Source of the DNA: Gemmatimonadota bacterium
Lineage (GTDB): Bacteria > Gemmatimonadota > Gemmatimonadetes > Longimicrobiales > Gaopeijiaceae
Direction: 5' to 3'
Assembly (NCBI GenBank): GCA_016209995.1
Contig: JACQVC010000316.1
Coordinates: 1 to 5,764, forward strand
DNA: 5,764 nt
Part shown: positions 1 through 5,757 of the stretch, piece after piece
Layout of the letters: each line of letters begins with the position of its first letter
Numbering within the stretch: position 1 is the stretch's first letter
The notes under the pieces: model-generated
Databases searched by the model: none
The model's input: the letters and a program-made list of their open reading frames with translations, nothing else
Told to the model about the DNA's origin: nothing
Translations under genes and position numbers: made by a program

Positions 1-41
1 CCCCAGATGCGGGCATATCGACTTCAGGGACGTGCCTGCAT

Positions 42-48
42 GGGGAAG
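42..48 (+). promoter_or_regulatory. Ribosome binding site that sets the start of the FAD oxidoreductase
   Basis: The sequence GGGGAAG lies 5 nt before an ATG at 54. A GTG at 48 is also in frame but overlaps this site, and a third in-frame start, ATG at 60, lies 11 nt away. The spacing favours ATG 54. The 47 bases upstream of the site's end hold no other gene that I can see, and no convincing promoter, so transcription may begin left of the window. Confidence 0.6.
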
Positions 49-53
49 TGCCT

Positions 54-1331
54 ATGAGCATGGACCGGCGTGAGTTTCTGAAGGCGGCGGCGGGCGCGCA
101 GACCGGGTTCCTCCTCGCCGGCGGGCGTACGCCCGCCGCCGAGTCCTCCTCCCTGCCGGCGAGGGGAGCCCTCCGTCAGGTTGCCGCTGCGCCCGAGGTC
201 GTGGTCATCGGCGCCGGCGCCTTCGGCGGTTGGACCGCGTACCACCTGCGTGAGATGGGCGCTTCCGTGACCCTGGTGGACGCGTACGGTCCGGGCAACT
301 CGCGGGCCACGTCAGGGGATGAGACCCGCGGCATCCGCACGGCGTACGGGGCGCGCGAGCCGTGGACGCGCTGGGCCAGCGAGGCGATCGTCCGCTGGAA
401 GCGCTGGGACGAGGAGTGGAGCCAGAGGCTGGGCCTCCAGCTCTTCTTCCAGACCGGCGACCTGATTCTGCGTCCCGACTGGGATGCGTTCCTCACGGAC
501 ACCCGCCGCGTGTGGGACCAGTTGGGCGTGCGCTACGAGGTGCTGACGCTCGACGAGGTGGCCCACCGCTACCCCATGATGAACCTCGATGGCTTCGGTG
601 CCGCTGTCATCGAGTTGGACGCCGGGGTAGGCCGCGCGCGCCGGGCGTGCGAGGCCGTGGCGCAGGTATTCGGCGGGATGGGGGGGAACGTCGTGATCGG
701 CCGGGCCGAGCTCGGCCAGCGCGCAGGCGGCCGCCTCGAAGACGTCGTCCTGTCGCCGGGCGGGCGCCTTACGGCGCAGGCGTTCGTGTTCGCGTGCGGT
801 CCGTGGCTGCCCAAGCTGCTGCCGGACGTGATGAACGGCCGGGTGCGCACCCCGCTTGGACACGTCTACTACTTCGGCACGCCGCCGGGGGACAATCGCT
901 ACACCTATCCCAACATGCCCTCCTACAACGTGCCGGGGGTCACCGGTTGGCCGGCGTTGCCGCCGGACAACCGGGGCTTCCGGGTGCGAACGGGTGGGCG
1001 GACGGAGACGGATCCCGATGCAACGGAGCGCTGGATCGAGAGAAGCTTCCACGAGCAACCGAGGCAGTTCCTGGCGCAGCGCTTCCCGGAGCTGAAGGAC
1101 GCGCCGCTGCTGGAGACGCGGGCGTGCCACTACGACCTGACGCCGGATCGGAACTTCATCGTCGAGCAACATCCGGAGTTGGAGAACGTGTGGATCGCCG
1201 GCGGCGGATCCGCCGAGGGATTCAAGTTCGGTCCGGTCATCGGCGAGTACGTTGCCCAGCGCGTGCTCGGCGAAAACACCGACATCGACCTGATCACTCA
1301 CGGAACCTCTGACCTTCCCTCTAGCCAGTGA
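54..1331 (+). CDS. Tat-exported FAD-dependent oxidoreductase, DAO / monomeric sarcosine oxidase-like
   Basis: This 425-aa protein probably oxidises an amine or N-substituted amino acid outside the cytoplasm; the substrate is unknown. The N-terminus has a twin-arginine motif (DRREFLKAA, Arg5-Arg6) and a short hydrophobic stretch, which indicates folded export through Tat. A Rossmann FAD motif GAGAFGG starts near residue 53, with the ribose-binding acidic residue at Asp76 (VDAY). The stretch around 84-98 (ATSGDETRGIRTAYG) matches the second FAD-contact region of the sarcosine oxidase group. The C-terminal part, from RACHYDLTPDRNF to EGFKFGP, aligns by eye with the monomeric sarcosine oxidase region that carries the cysteine bound covalently to FAD. 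That cysteine would be Cys358, and the conserved lysine Lys391. The position of the oxygen-activating lysine in that enzyme seems to be Arg310 here (GFRVR), so it may be a dehydrogenase rather than an H2O2-forming oxidase. Length is slightly above the roughly 390 aa of cytosolic relatives, the excess being the leader. It is co-transcribed with the next gene. Confidence 0.9.
   Translation: MSMDRREFLKAAAGAQTGFLLAGGRTPAAESSSLPARGALRQVAAAPEVVVIGAGAFGGWTAYHLREMGASVTLVDAYGPGNSRATSGDETRGIRTAYGAREPWTRWASEAIVRWKRWDEEWSQRLGLQLFFQTGDLILRPDWDAFLTDTRRVWDQLGVRYEVLTLDEVAHRYPMMNLDGFGAAVIELDAGVGRARRACEAVAQVFGGMGGNVVIGRAELGQRAGGRLEDVVLSPGGRLTAQAFVFACGPWLPKLLPDVMNGRVRTPLGHVYYFGTPPGDNRYTYPNMPSYNVPGVTGWPALPPDNRGFRVRTGGRTETDPDATERWIERSFHEQPRQFLAQRFPELKDAPLLETRACHYDLTPDRNFIVEQHPELENVWIAGGGSAEGFKFGPVIGEYVAQRVLGENTDIDLITHGTSDLPSSQ
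119..138. repeat. Perfect 20-bp palindrome nested in a larger inverted repeat, inside the signal-peptide coding region
   Basis: The bases 119-128 (CGGCGGGCGT) are followed directly by their exact reverse complement at 129-138. An outer pair, CCTCGCCGGC at 113-122 and GCCGGCGAGG at 155-164, is also exactly complementary and competes with it. The mRNA could fold into a strong hairpin about 65 nt after the start codon. It lies in codons for the signal peptide and linker, so it may simply reflect GC-rich Gly/Arg/Ala codons, or it may slow translation during export. Confidence 0.6.
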
Positions 1332-1333
1332 GG
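1330..1333 (+). promoter_or_regulatory. Ribosome binding site overlapping the upstream stop codon
   Basis: GAGG at 1330-1333 overlaps the TGA (1329-1331) of the oxidoreductase and sits 6 nt before ATG 1340. A GTG at 1328 is in frame and overlaps the stop codon, but has no matching ribosome site. ATG 1340 is therefore the better start, and the overlap indicates translational coupling of the two genes. Confidence 0.65.
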
Positions 1334-1339
1334 TGCATT

Positions 1340-4300
1340 ATGTGGCGAACGACTTTTCGACTCAACGCCGTCGGCTACGGCCGTGAGTCGCTGTGGCCGC
1401 TCCTCATCAGCGGGCTTGTTCTCGCCGTCCCGTGGGAGGGGCTTCAGGCCCAGGTTCGCGACGCGAACCAGATCGTCGATCCAGCCCTCTATCAGGCCCT
1501 CGAGTACCGGTCGGTCGGCCCGACCCGAGGCGGGCGCGCCACCGCGGTGACCGGCGTGCGGGGCCAGCCGCAGACGTACTACATGGGCTCCACCGGTGGT
1601 GGGGTCTGGAAGACGACCGACGCCGGCATCAGGTGGACGAACGTGTCGGACGCCTACTTCGAGGCCGGCTCGATGGGGGCGCTGGCCGTCTCCGAGCTGG
1701 ATCCCAACGTGGTGTACGCCGGGACGGGATCGGCGTGCATCCGGGGTAACGTCTCGACCGGCATCGGGATCTACAAGTCGACGGACGCCGGAGCGCGCTG
1801 GACACACATTGGGCTGGACGACGTCGGGCAGATTGGGCGCATCCAGATCCACCCGCGCGACCCGGATCTGGTTTACGTGGCGGCGCTGGGCCACCCCTTC
1901 GGGCCCAACCGGGACCGCGGTGTCTTCCGCTCGAAGAACGGCGGGGCAACGTGGGAGAAGGTGCTCTTCCTGAGTGACAGCACCGGTGCCGTGGACCTCT
2001 CGATGGACCGGGTCAACCCGCGCGTGCTCTACGCCGCGATGTGGCGAGCCGAGCGCAAGCCGTGGACGTTGATCAGCGGGGCCCTGGAAGGAGGCATCTA
2101 CAAGACGACCGATGGCGGGGACACCTGGACCGAGCTGCGCAGTGGGTTGCCCGACATGACCGGCAGAATCGGGCTCGCGGTGTCGCCAGCGAATTCGCGG
2201 CGAGTGTGGGCGGTCGTGGAAGCGTTCCGCGGTGAGGCGGGGCTCTACCGGTCGGACGACGCCGGGCGGTCGTGGCAGCTGATCAACACGGACGAGGCCC
2301 TTGTCAACCGTCCCTGGTACTACAACCACCTTTACGCGGATCCGCAGGACGAGAACACGGTCTATATCGCGAGCAATGCGTTCTTGCGGTCGCACGACGG
2401 CGGCATGAGCTTCGAGAACATCGAGACGCCGCACGGGGACAACCACGATCTGTGGATCAACCCCGACGACAATCGCATCATGATCGAGAGCAACGACGGC
2501 GGCGCGAATGTCAGCTTCAACGCCGGCGAGTCGTGGTCGACCCAGACCAACCAGCCGACGGCTGAGTTCTACACGCTCGAGGTCGACAACGAGTTCCCCT
2601 ACAGGATCTACGCCCCGCAGCAGGACAACTCGACGATCTCCGTTCCCAGTCGCGTGGACGGCAGCGGCATCACGATTCAACAGTGGATGGCGGTCGGAGG
2701 GTGCGAGACCGGACCGGTCTCCGTGGACCCACGGAACTCGAGCATCATTTATGCGAACTGCTACGCCGGCCGCCTCACGAGGTTCGACCGCCGGACCGGC
2801 CAGGTCCGTCAGATTGGGGCCTACCCGGAGGCCCAACTGGGCACGCCCCCGAGCGAGCTGCACTACCGCTTTCAGTGGAATGCGCCCGTGCTGGCATCCC
2901 GGCACCATGCGGGAGTCCTCTACTACGGCTCCCAATACCTCCACCGCTCGACAAACGAGGGACAGAGCTGGGCGGTCATCAGCCCCGAGCTCACGCGCAA
3001 CGATCCGTCGAAGCTGAGCTGGGCCGGTGAGCCGATTACGCACGATATGACCGGTGTGGAAGTGTTCTCGACGGTATTCGAGATCGCGGAGTCTCCGGTC
3101 GACCCCGAAGCCCTCTGGGTGGGCAGCAACGATGGCCTCATCCACGTGTCGCGGGACCGGGGCAGGACGTGGAAGAACGTGACGCCGCCACGGCTCCCCG
3201 AGTGGAGCACCGTGCAGACGATCGACGCGTCCGCGCACGGCCCCGGGCGAGCGTTCGCGGCCGTGTACCACTACCGCATGGACGATTTCCGGCCGTACCT
3301 GTTCCGGACCGACAACTATGGCGAGTCCTGGACGCTGCTCACCAATGGCACGAACGGGATCCCCGCGGACCATCCGGTGCGCGTCGTACGGGAGGATCCG
3401 GATCGGAAGGGGCTGCTCTACGCGGGTACGGAGTTCGGGCTCTTCGTCTCGTTCGACGACGGCGCGCACTGGCAGTCACTCCAGCTCAACCTGCCCCACA
3501 CGCCGGTCACTGACCTCAGGCTCCACAACCACGACCTGGTCGTGTCCACGCAGGGCCGCTCGTTCTGGATCCTGGACGACGTCACGTCACTGCACCAGCT
3601 GACGCCGCGCCTGGCGCAGTCCGAGGCGCACCTGTTCAAGCCCAGGGAGACGTACCGCACCATCGGCTTCCAAAATGCGGGCCCACAGGATCGGTACGTT
3701 CGGGACGCGATCGGCGGGGCCCGGCTCCCTCGTGAGTACGGCGGGCAAAACCCGCCCAACGGGGCGATGATCTTCTACTACTTCGCCGCCGAGCCCAAGG
3801 GGGAGGTGACCCTCGCTGTGCTCGACGCACGAGGTCGCGTCATCCGAGGCTTCTCCAGCGTCGCAAGTGGAGCCGATAAGCTCCCTGCCAAGGCGGGCAT
3901 GAACCGCTTCGTGTGGGACCACCGCTACCCCGGCGTCGAGGGCGAGGCGGTACGGCAAGGCGGGCCGATCGCCGTGCCGGGCACCTACCAGGTTCGGATG
4001 TCGCTCGGTGAGTGGACGCAGTCCGAGTCGTTCGAGGTTCTCAAGGATCCGAGGCTTGCCACCACGCTCGCCGAGTTCCAGGCGCAGTTCGACCTGCTGG
4101 CGAGCATCCGCGATCGGCTCCAGGAGCTGAACGATGCGGTCGAGGCCGCCCGCGACGTGAAGGAGCAGGTCCAGAACGTCGCGGACCGCGTCGACAACGG
4201 AACCGCCGGAGCCGCGATCAAGGAGCGCGCTCGGGCACTGGTCGAGAGCCTGACGAACCAGGAGGCCGAGTTCGTGCGCGTCGAGCGCGGCCCCGTCATG

Positions 4301-4570
4301 GGCTACTCACGCCCGAAGCTCGACCGCGAGTTCGCGTTCGTCGCGACCATGGCCAGCAGCGCGGATACACGCCCCACGGATCAGGCGCTCGAGCGCTACC
4401 GTGAGCTGGACGGCCTACTGAAACAGGGTCTGGCTGAGCTGGATCGGCTCTTCCGGCAGGATGTCGTAGCGCTCAACGACCTCGTCGAGCGCCAGGGCGT
4501 CGGTCCGATCTTCCTGCCCGCCGGTCGCGTGCGCGGAGCCGCCACGGACGCGGCAGGGCCGCAACGATAG
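1340..4570 (+). CDS. Large secreted Asp-box (BNR / sortilin-VPS10-like) repeat protein, 'glycosyl hydrolase'-type annotation
   Basis: The product is 1076 aa. An N-terminal basic and hydrophobic segment (about residues 17-32) ending near LQAQ around residue 37 looks like a Sec signal peptide. The mature part carries about eleven Asp-box motifs of the form S/T-x-D-x-G-x-x-W: residues 92, 147, 198, 256, 305, 351, about 393, 537, 604, 657 and 704. These mark turns between propeller blades, as in sortilin/VPS10 and GH74-type proteins, and suggest two stacked beta-propellers (about 55-410 and 410-750). A segment at 365-386 (HGDNHDLWINP, then ESNDGG) is a signature I recognise from this family. Residues about 810-905 look like an Ig/FN3-type beta domain (GEVTLAVLDARGRV, then VPGTYQVRM). 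Residues about 905-1055 are charged and probably helical or coiled coil. No membrane anchor or sorting tail is evident. Databases often call such proteins glycosyl hydrolases, but I see no proven catalytic residues, so the function is open. Members are often numerous in Gemmatimonadota and Acidobacteriota genomes. Confidence 0.88.
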   Translation: MWRTTFRLNAVGYGRESLWPLLISGLVLAVPWEGLQAQVRDANQIVDPALYQALEYRSVGPTRGGRATAVTGVRGQPQTYYMGSTGGGVWKTTDAGIRWTNVSDAYFEAGSMGALAVSELDPNVVYAGTGSACIRGNVSTGIGIYKSTDAGARWTHIGLDDVGQIGRIQIHPRDPDLVYVAALGHPFGPNRDRGVFRSKNGGATWEKVLFLSDSTGAVDLSMDRVNPRVLYAAMWRAERKPWTLISGALEGGIYKTTDGGDTWTELRSGLPDMTGRIGLAVSPANSRRVWAVVEAFRGEAGLYRSDDAGRSWQLINTDEALVNRPWYYNHLYADPQDENTVYIASNAFLRSHDGGMSFENIETPHGDNHDLWINPDDNRIMIESNDGGANVSFNAGESWSTQTNQPTAEFYTLEVDNEFPYRIYAPQQDNSTISVPSRVDGSGITIQQWMAVGGCETGPVSVDPRNSSIIYANCYAGRLTRFDRRTGQVRQIGAYPEAQLGTPPSELHYRFQWNAPVLASRHHAGVLYYGSQYLHRSTNEGQSWAVISPELTRNDPSKLSWAGEPITHDMTGVEVFSTVFEIAESPVDPEALWVGSNDGLIHVSRDRGRTWKNVTPPRLPEWSTVQTIDASAHGPGRAFAAVYHYRMDDFRPYLFRTDNYGESWTLLTNGTNGIPADHPVRVVREDPDRKGLLYAGTEFGLFVSFDDGAHWQSLQLNLPHTPVTDLRLHNHDLVVSTQGRSFWILDDVTSLHQLTPRLAQSEAHLFKPRETYRTIGFQNAGPQDRYVRDAIGGARLPREYGGQNPPNGAMIFYYFAAEPKGEVTLAVLDARGRVIRGFSSVASGADKLPAKAGMNRFVWDHRYPGVEGEAVRQGGPIAVPGTYQVRMSLGEWTQSESFEVLKDPRLATTLAEFQAQFDLLASIRDRLQELNDAVEAARDVKEQVQNVADRVDNGTAGAAIKERARALVESLTNQEAEFVRVERGPVMGYSRPKLDREFAFVATMASSADTRPTDQALERYRELDGLLKQGLAELDRLFRQDVVALNDLVERQGVGPIFLPAGRVRGAATDAAGPQR

Positions 4571-4598
4571 TCGTTACGGTGGAAGCTGGCGGCAGCCG

Positions 4599-4630
4599 CC
4601 GCTCCGGCCCCGGGTGGGGGGCCGGAGCGG
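4599..4630. terminator. 13-bp GC-rich hairpin between convergent genes, possible bidirectional terminator
   Basis: Bases 4599-4611 (CCGCTCCGGCCCC) pair perfectly with 4618-4630 around a 6-nt loop (GGGTGG). The hairpin starts 28 nt after the stop codon of the Asp-box gene and ends 35 nt before the end of the Rrf2 gene, which reads the other way. There is no T-run on either side, so it is not a classic intrinsic terminator, though in high-GC bacteria such stems often mark gene ends. The rest of the gap (4571-4665) shows nothing else. Confidence 0.65.
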
Positions 4631-4665
4631 GGCTACCCGGCGCAACCCTTCGGACACGGGGCCGT

Positions 4666-5118
4666 TCAGCTCCGGGATCCCGATCGGGTCTGCACTAAGA
4701 GTGCCCGCTTGCGCGTGAGCGCGCGCGCAATGTCCGCGAGCGTCGTGCGTTGCAGGTACTGCTTAATCCGCTCCCGAATCGGCTTGAAGGTGTCGTGCAG
4801 TGGACACGGCATCGTGTCGGAGCATTCGCCCAGTCCCACCGCGCAGCGGGTGAGGTCGGCCGCCCCATCGATCGCCTCCCGGATTTCATGCAGCGTGATC
4901 TGCGAGGCAGGTCGCGCCAGCGCGTAGCCGCCGCTTCGCCCGCGCGCGGACTCCAGGACACCAGCCCACACGAGATCCTGGAAGACCTTGGCCAGGAACG
5001 GCTGCGGAATATCCTCGGCACGAGCGATATCGCGTAGACGAACCAAATCGCCGTGGCGGCGCTCGGCCAGGTGGGCGAGGCCTCGAATCGCGTACTCGCA
5101 AGCCCTCGAGTAGATCAC
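4666..5118 (-). CDS. Rrf2-family transcriptional regulator with IscR/NsrR-like Fe-S ligands
   Basis: This 150-aa protein has the usual Rrf2 length and start (MIYSRACEYAIRGL). The winged helix-turn-helix covers roughly residues 1-75: the recognition region is around IPQPFLAKVFQDLV (37-50), and the wing SARGRSGGYALARP (57-70) is highly typical. The sensor segment has Cys92, Cys99, Cys105 and His108 (CxxxxxxCxxxxxCxxH), followed by a long dimerisation helix. In IscR, NsrR and RsrR, residues in this segment bind a 2Fe-2S or 4Fe-4S cluster that reports Fe-S status, nitric oxide or redox state. Here the first spacing is one residue longer than the E. coli IscR pattern as I remember it. The start is GTG, chosen because the family N-terminus begins exactly there; no good ribosome site precedes it. 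The gene is divergent from a ba3 oxidase operon, suggesting it controls that operon and possibly itself. Which signal it senses cannot be told from sequence. Confidence 0.92.
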   Translation of the reverse strand: MIYSRACEYAIRGLAHLAERRHGDLVRLRDIARAEDIPQPFLAKVFQDLVWAGVLESARGRSGGYALARPASQITLHEIREAIDGAADLTRCAVGLGECSDTMPCPLHDTFKPIRERIKQYLQRTTLADIARALTRKRALLVQTRSGSRS

Positions 5119-5161
5119 GGCACGCAGACAGGCCGCGGAATTTCAGATCTCATAGTAGCCA

Positions 5162-5189
5162 ATTGAAGGTCTCCCGCCACCGGCGTCAA
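5162..5189 (-). promoter_or_regulatory. Candidate promoter of the Rrf2 regulator gene
   Basis: On the minus strand TTGACG (5189-5184, one mismatch to TTGACA) is followed after 16 bp by TTCAAT (5167-5162, 4 of 6 to TATAAT). Transcription would begin near 5155, leaving a leader of about 37 nt. The -10 element is weak, and other sigma factors could be used. Confidence 0.35.
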
Positions 5190-5338
5190 TGGCGCGGGTT
5201 CGTGATCTCGTGTCCCTCCTCTCCTCTCTCAACCCGCGGCCCGACCCAACCGCCTTCGGTCCTGGCCCGTAGGGATCGGCTCCGTAGACCTGGGACGAAA
5301 CGGTCGGTACCGCCGGCCGCAAAGTCGACCTCACCTCC

Positions 5339-5361
5339 GGGTAGTGTCCAGGACACTACCC
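5339..5361. repeat. Perfect 23-bp palindrome, candidate operator
   Basis: An 11-bp arm GGGTAGTGTCC (5339-5349) is mirrored exactly at 5351-5361 around a single central base at 5350. The one-base centre suits binding by a symmetric dimer better than an RNA hairpin. It lies between two divergent genes and is centred about 70 bp upstream of the predicted oxidase transcription start, a position suited to an activator. It does not resemble the E. coli IscR or NsrR consensus sites I can recall. It could instead be a remnant of a mobile-element end. Confidence 0.7.
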
Positions 5362-5383
5362 ACCTCCGCCACTCCTCGACTCT

Positions 5384-5413
5384 GTGACATTCTGCCCCTA
5401 ATATGTACATAAT
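5384..5413 (+). promoter_or_regulatory. Candidate sigma70-type promoter for the oxidase operon
   Basis: GTGACA (5384-5389, one mismatch to TTGACA) and CATAAT (5408-5413, one mismatch to TATAAT) are separated by 18 bp in an A+T-rich island. Transcription would begin near 5420, giving a leader of about 187 nt before the subunit IIa start. This is the best plus-strand promoter match I found in the intergenic region. Confidence 0.5.
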
Positions 5414-5416
5414 GTC
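5386..5416. repeat. GACATT/AATGTC inverted repeat bracketing the promoter spacer
   Basis: GACATT (5386-5391) and its reverse complement AATGTC (5411-5416) are 19 nt apart and overlap the predicted -35 and -10 elements respectively. Inside them, at 5402-5411, is a perfect 10-bp palindrome, TATGTACATA. A dimer bound here would block RNA polymerase. Six-base arms could arise by chance. Confidence 0.4.
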
Positions 5417-5424
5417 CCAAGCGA

Positions 5425-5441
5425 TGGGCCATATTGACCCA
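5425..5441. repeat. Imperfect dyad TGGGCCA-TAT-TGACCCA next to the predicted start site
   Basis: Two 7-bp arms with one mismatch flank a 3-bp centre. The dyad begins about 5 bp after the predicted transcription start, a place where repressor sites are common. It shares a GGTCA and ATATG flavour with the dyad near 5470-5480, when read on the opposite strand. Confidence 0.35.
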
Positions 5442-5469
5442 CTCGTAGAGCACAGGTGGCGTGAGTAGG

Positions 5470-5480
5470 TCATAATATGA
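5470..5480. repeat. 11-bp palindrome TCATA-A-TATGA containing a second -10-like box
   Basis: The arms TCATA and TATGA are exact around one base. The box CATAAT (5471-5476) matches TATAAT in five of six positions, but no -35 element is found at a proper distance. It could be a second, activator-dependent promoter or another binding site in the oxidase leader. Confidence 0.3.
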
Positions 5481-5506
5481 AGGTCCGCATTGACTTGTGA
5501 GGACTG

Positions 5507-5523
5507 GAGCCGTGGCACGGCTC
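5507..5523 (+). repeat. Leader hairpin GAGCCGT-GGC-ACGGCTC
   Basis: Bases 5507-5513 pair perfectly with 5517-5523 around a 3-nt loop. It lies in the predicted 5' leader of the oxidase mRNA, about 84 nt before the start codon. No T-run follows, so it is not an obvious attenuator. It may stabilise the mRNA 5' end or be without function. Confidence 0.4.
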
Positions 5524-5596
5524 TTGGACCTCAGAGGATCAAGGGTTGAGGGGTTACGGTAAGGGGTCGAGCGGAAGGAACGAGGTTCCAGGCACC

Positions 5597-5601
5597 GAGA
5601 G
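5597..5601 (+). promoter_or_regulatory. Ribosome binding site for subunit IIa
   Basis: GAGAG at 5597-5601 lies 5 nt before ATG 5607. This supports translation of the short 46-codon frame, which is below common length cut-offs for gene calling. Confidence 0.55.
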
Positions 5602-5606
5602 TGAGC

Positions 5607-5747
5607 ATGAACGAGCATTCGCCCGGCGCTGAAGAGCACCCGCGGGGGACGCTGGCGATCGTCGCGATCTACGGGCTCCTGTTCGGGGCGGCCTGGCTGG
5701 CGCTGTACATCTTCGAGTTCTTGCCGCGGGGCGCGCCTACGCCGTGA
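5607..5747 (+). CDS. Cytochrome c oxidase subunit IIa, ba3-type (B-family) terminal oxidase
   Basis: This 46-aa protein has a short polar N-terminus (residues 1-13), the PRGTL motif at 12-16, and one hydrophobic helix at about 15-38 (LAIVAIYGLLFGAAW, then LALYIFEF), and ends in a short Pro-rich tail after PRG. That is the layout of the CoxIIa family: the tiny single-helix subunit of Thermus-type ba3 oxidase, which packs against subunit I and replaces the missing first helix of subunit II. The PRG/PKG start of the helix and the W-x3-Y spacing (Trp30, Tyr34) fit that family. A ribosome site and start codon for another gene follow within 10 nt, as expected of an operon running IIa, subunit II, subunit I. 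B-family oxidases work well at low oxygen, which fits control by a redox- or NO-responsive regulator next door. Another small membrane protein cannot be fully excluded. Confidence 0.8.
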   Translation: MNEHSPGAEEHPRGTLAIVAIYGLLFGAAWLALYIFEFLPRGAPTP

Positions 5748-5757
5748 GAGGATGCTG

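Larger units (their letters stand above)
5119..5606. other. Long divergent intergenic region (488 bp) with regulatory dyads, no gene seen
   Basis: No reading frame here has a credible start, ribosome site and protein-like composition. From about 5200 to 5340 the sequence is GC-rich, with a pyrimidine-rich run at 5211-5235, and I see no structure of note. From about 5385 to 5500 it turns clearly richer in A and T and carries the best promoter and operator candidates, listed separately. From about 5501 to 5606 lies the probable leader of the oxidase mRNA, with a hairpin at 5507-5523, a short GGAAC/GTTCC stem at 5577-5589, and the ribosome binding site. A small regulatory RNA is possible but unsupported. 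Confidence 0.6.

Noticed and set aside
312..1301. Long minus-strand and shifted plus-strand open frames over the flavoenzyme gene
   Set aside because: They are low-complexity Arg/Ala/Pro-rich translations and shadows of the gene at 54-1331, whose FAD and Tat motifs are clear.
1298..3469. A 723-codon open frame on the minus strand, antisense to the Asp-box gene
   Set aside because: Its translation is rich in Arg, Val, Pro and His with no recognisable domain, and it overlaps a gene with clear motifs. Open antisense frames are common in GC-rich genes with biased third positions.
1609..3475. Repeated DNA segments in the Asp-box gene as possible tandem repeats
   Set aside because: The repeats are at protein level (S/T-x-D-x-G-x-x-W) with unequal spacing and diverged DNA; they reflect propeller blades, not a DNA repeat array.
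4709..5037. Plus-strand and shifted frames across the Rrf2 gene
   Set aside because: They are antisense or shifted shadows of a well-recognised Rrf2 protein.
5339..5361. The 23-bp palindrome as an intrinsic terminator of either flanking gene
   Set aside because: It lies upstream of both divergent genes, has a one-base centre that leaves little loop, and lacks a T-run.
5434..5462. TTGACC at 5434-5439 and TTGACT at 5490-5495 as -35 boxes
   Set aside because: No acceptable -10 box is found 16-18 bp downstream of either one.
5143..5639. Several short open frames of about 63-110 codons in the divergent intergenic region
   Set aside because: None has a ribosome site, a conserved-looking domain or a natural amino acid composition, and they overlap the promoter and dyads.
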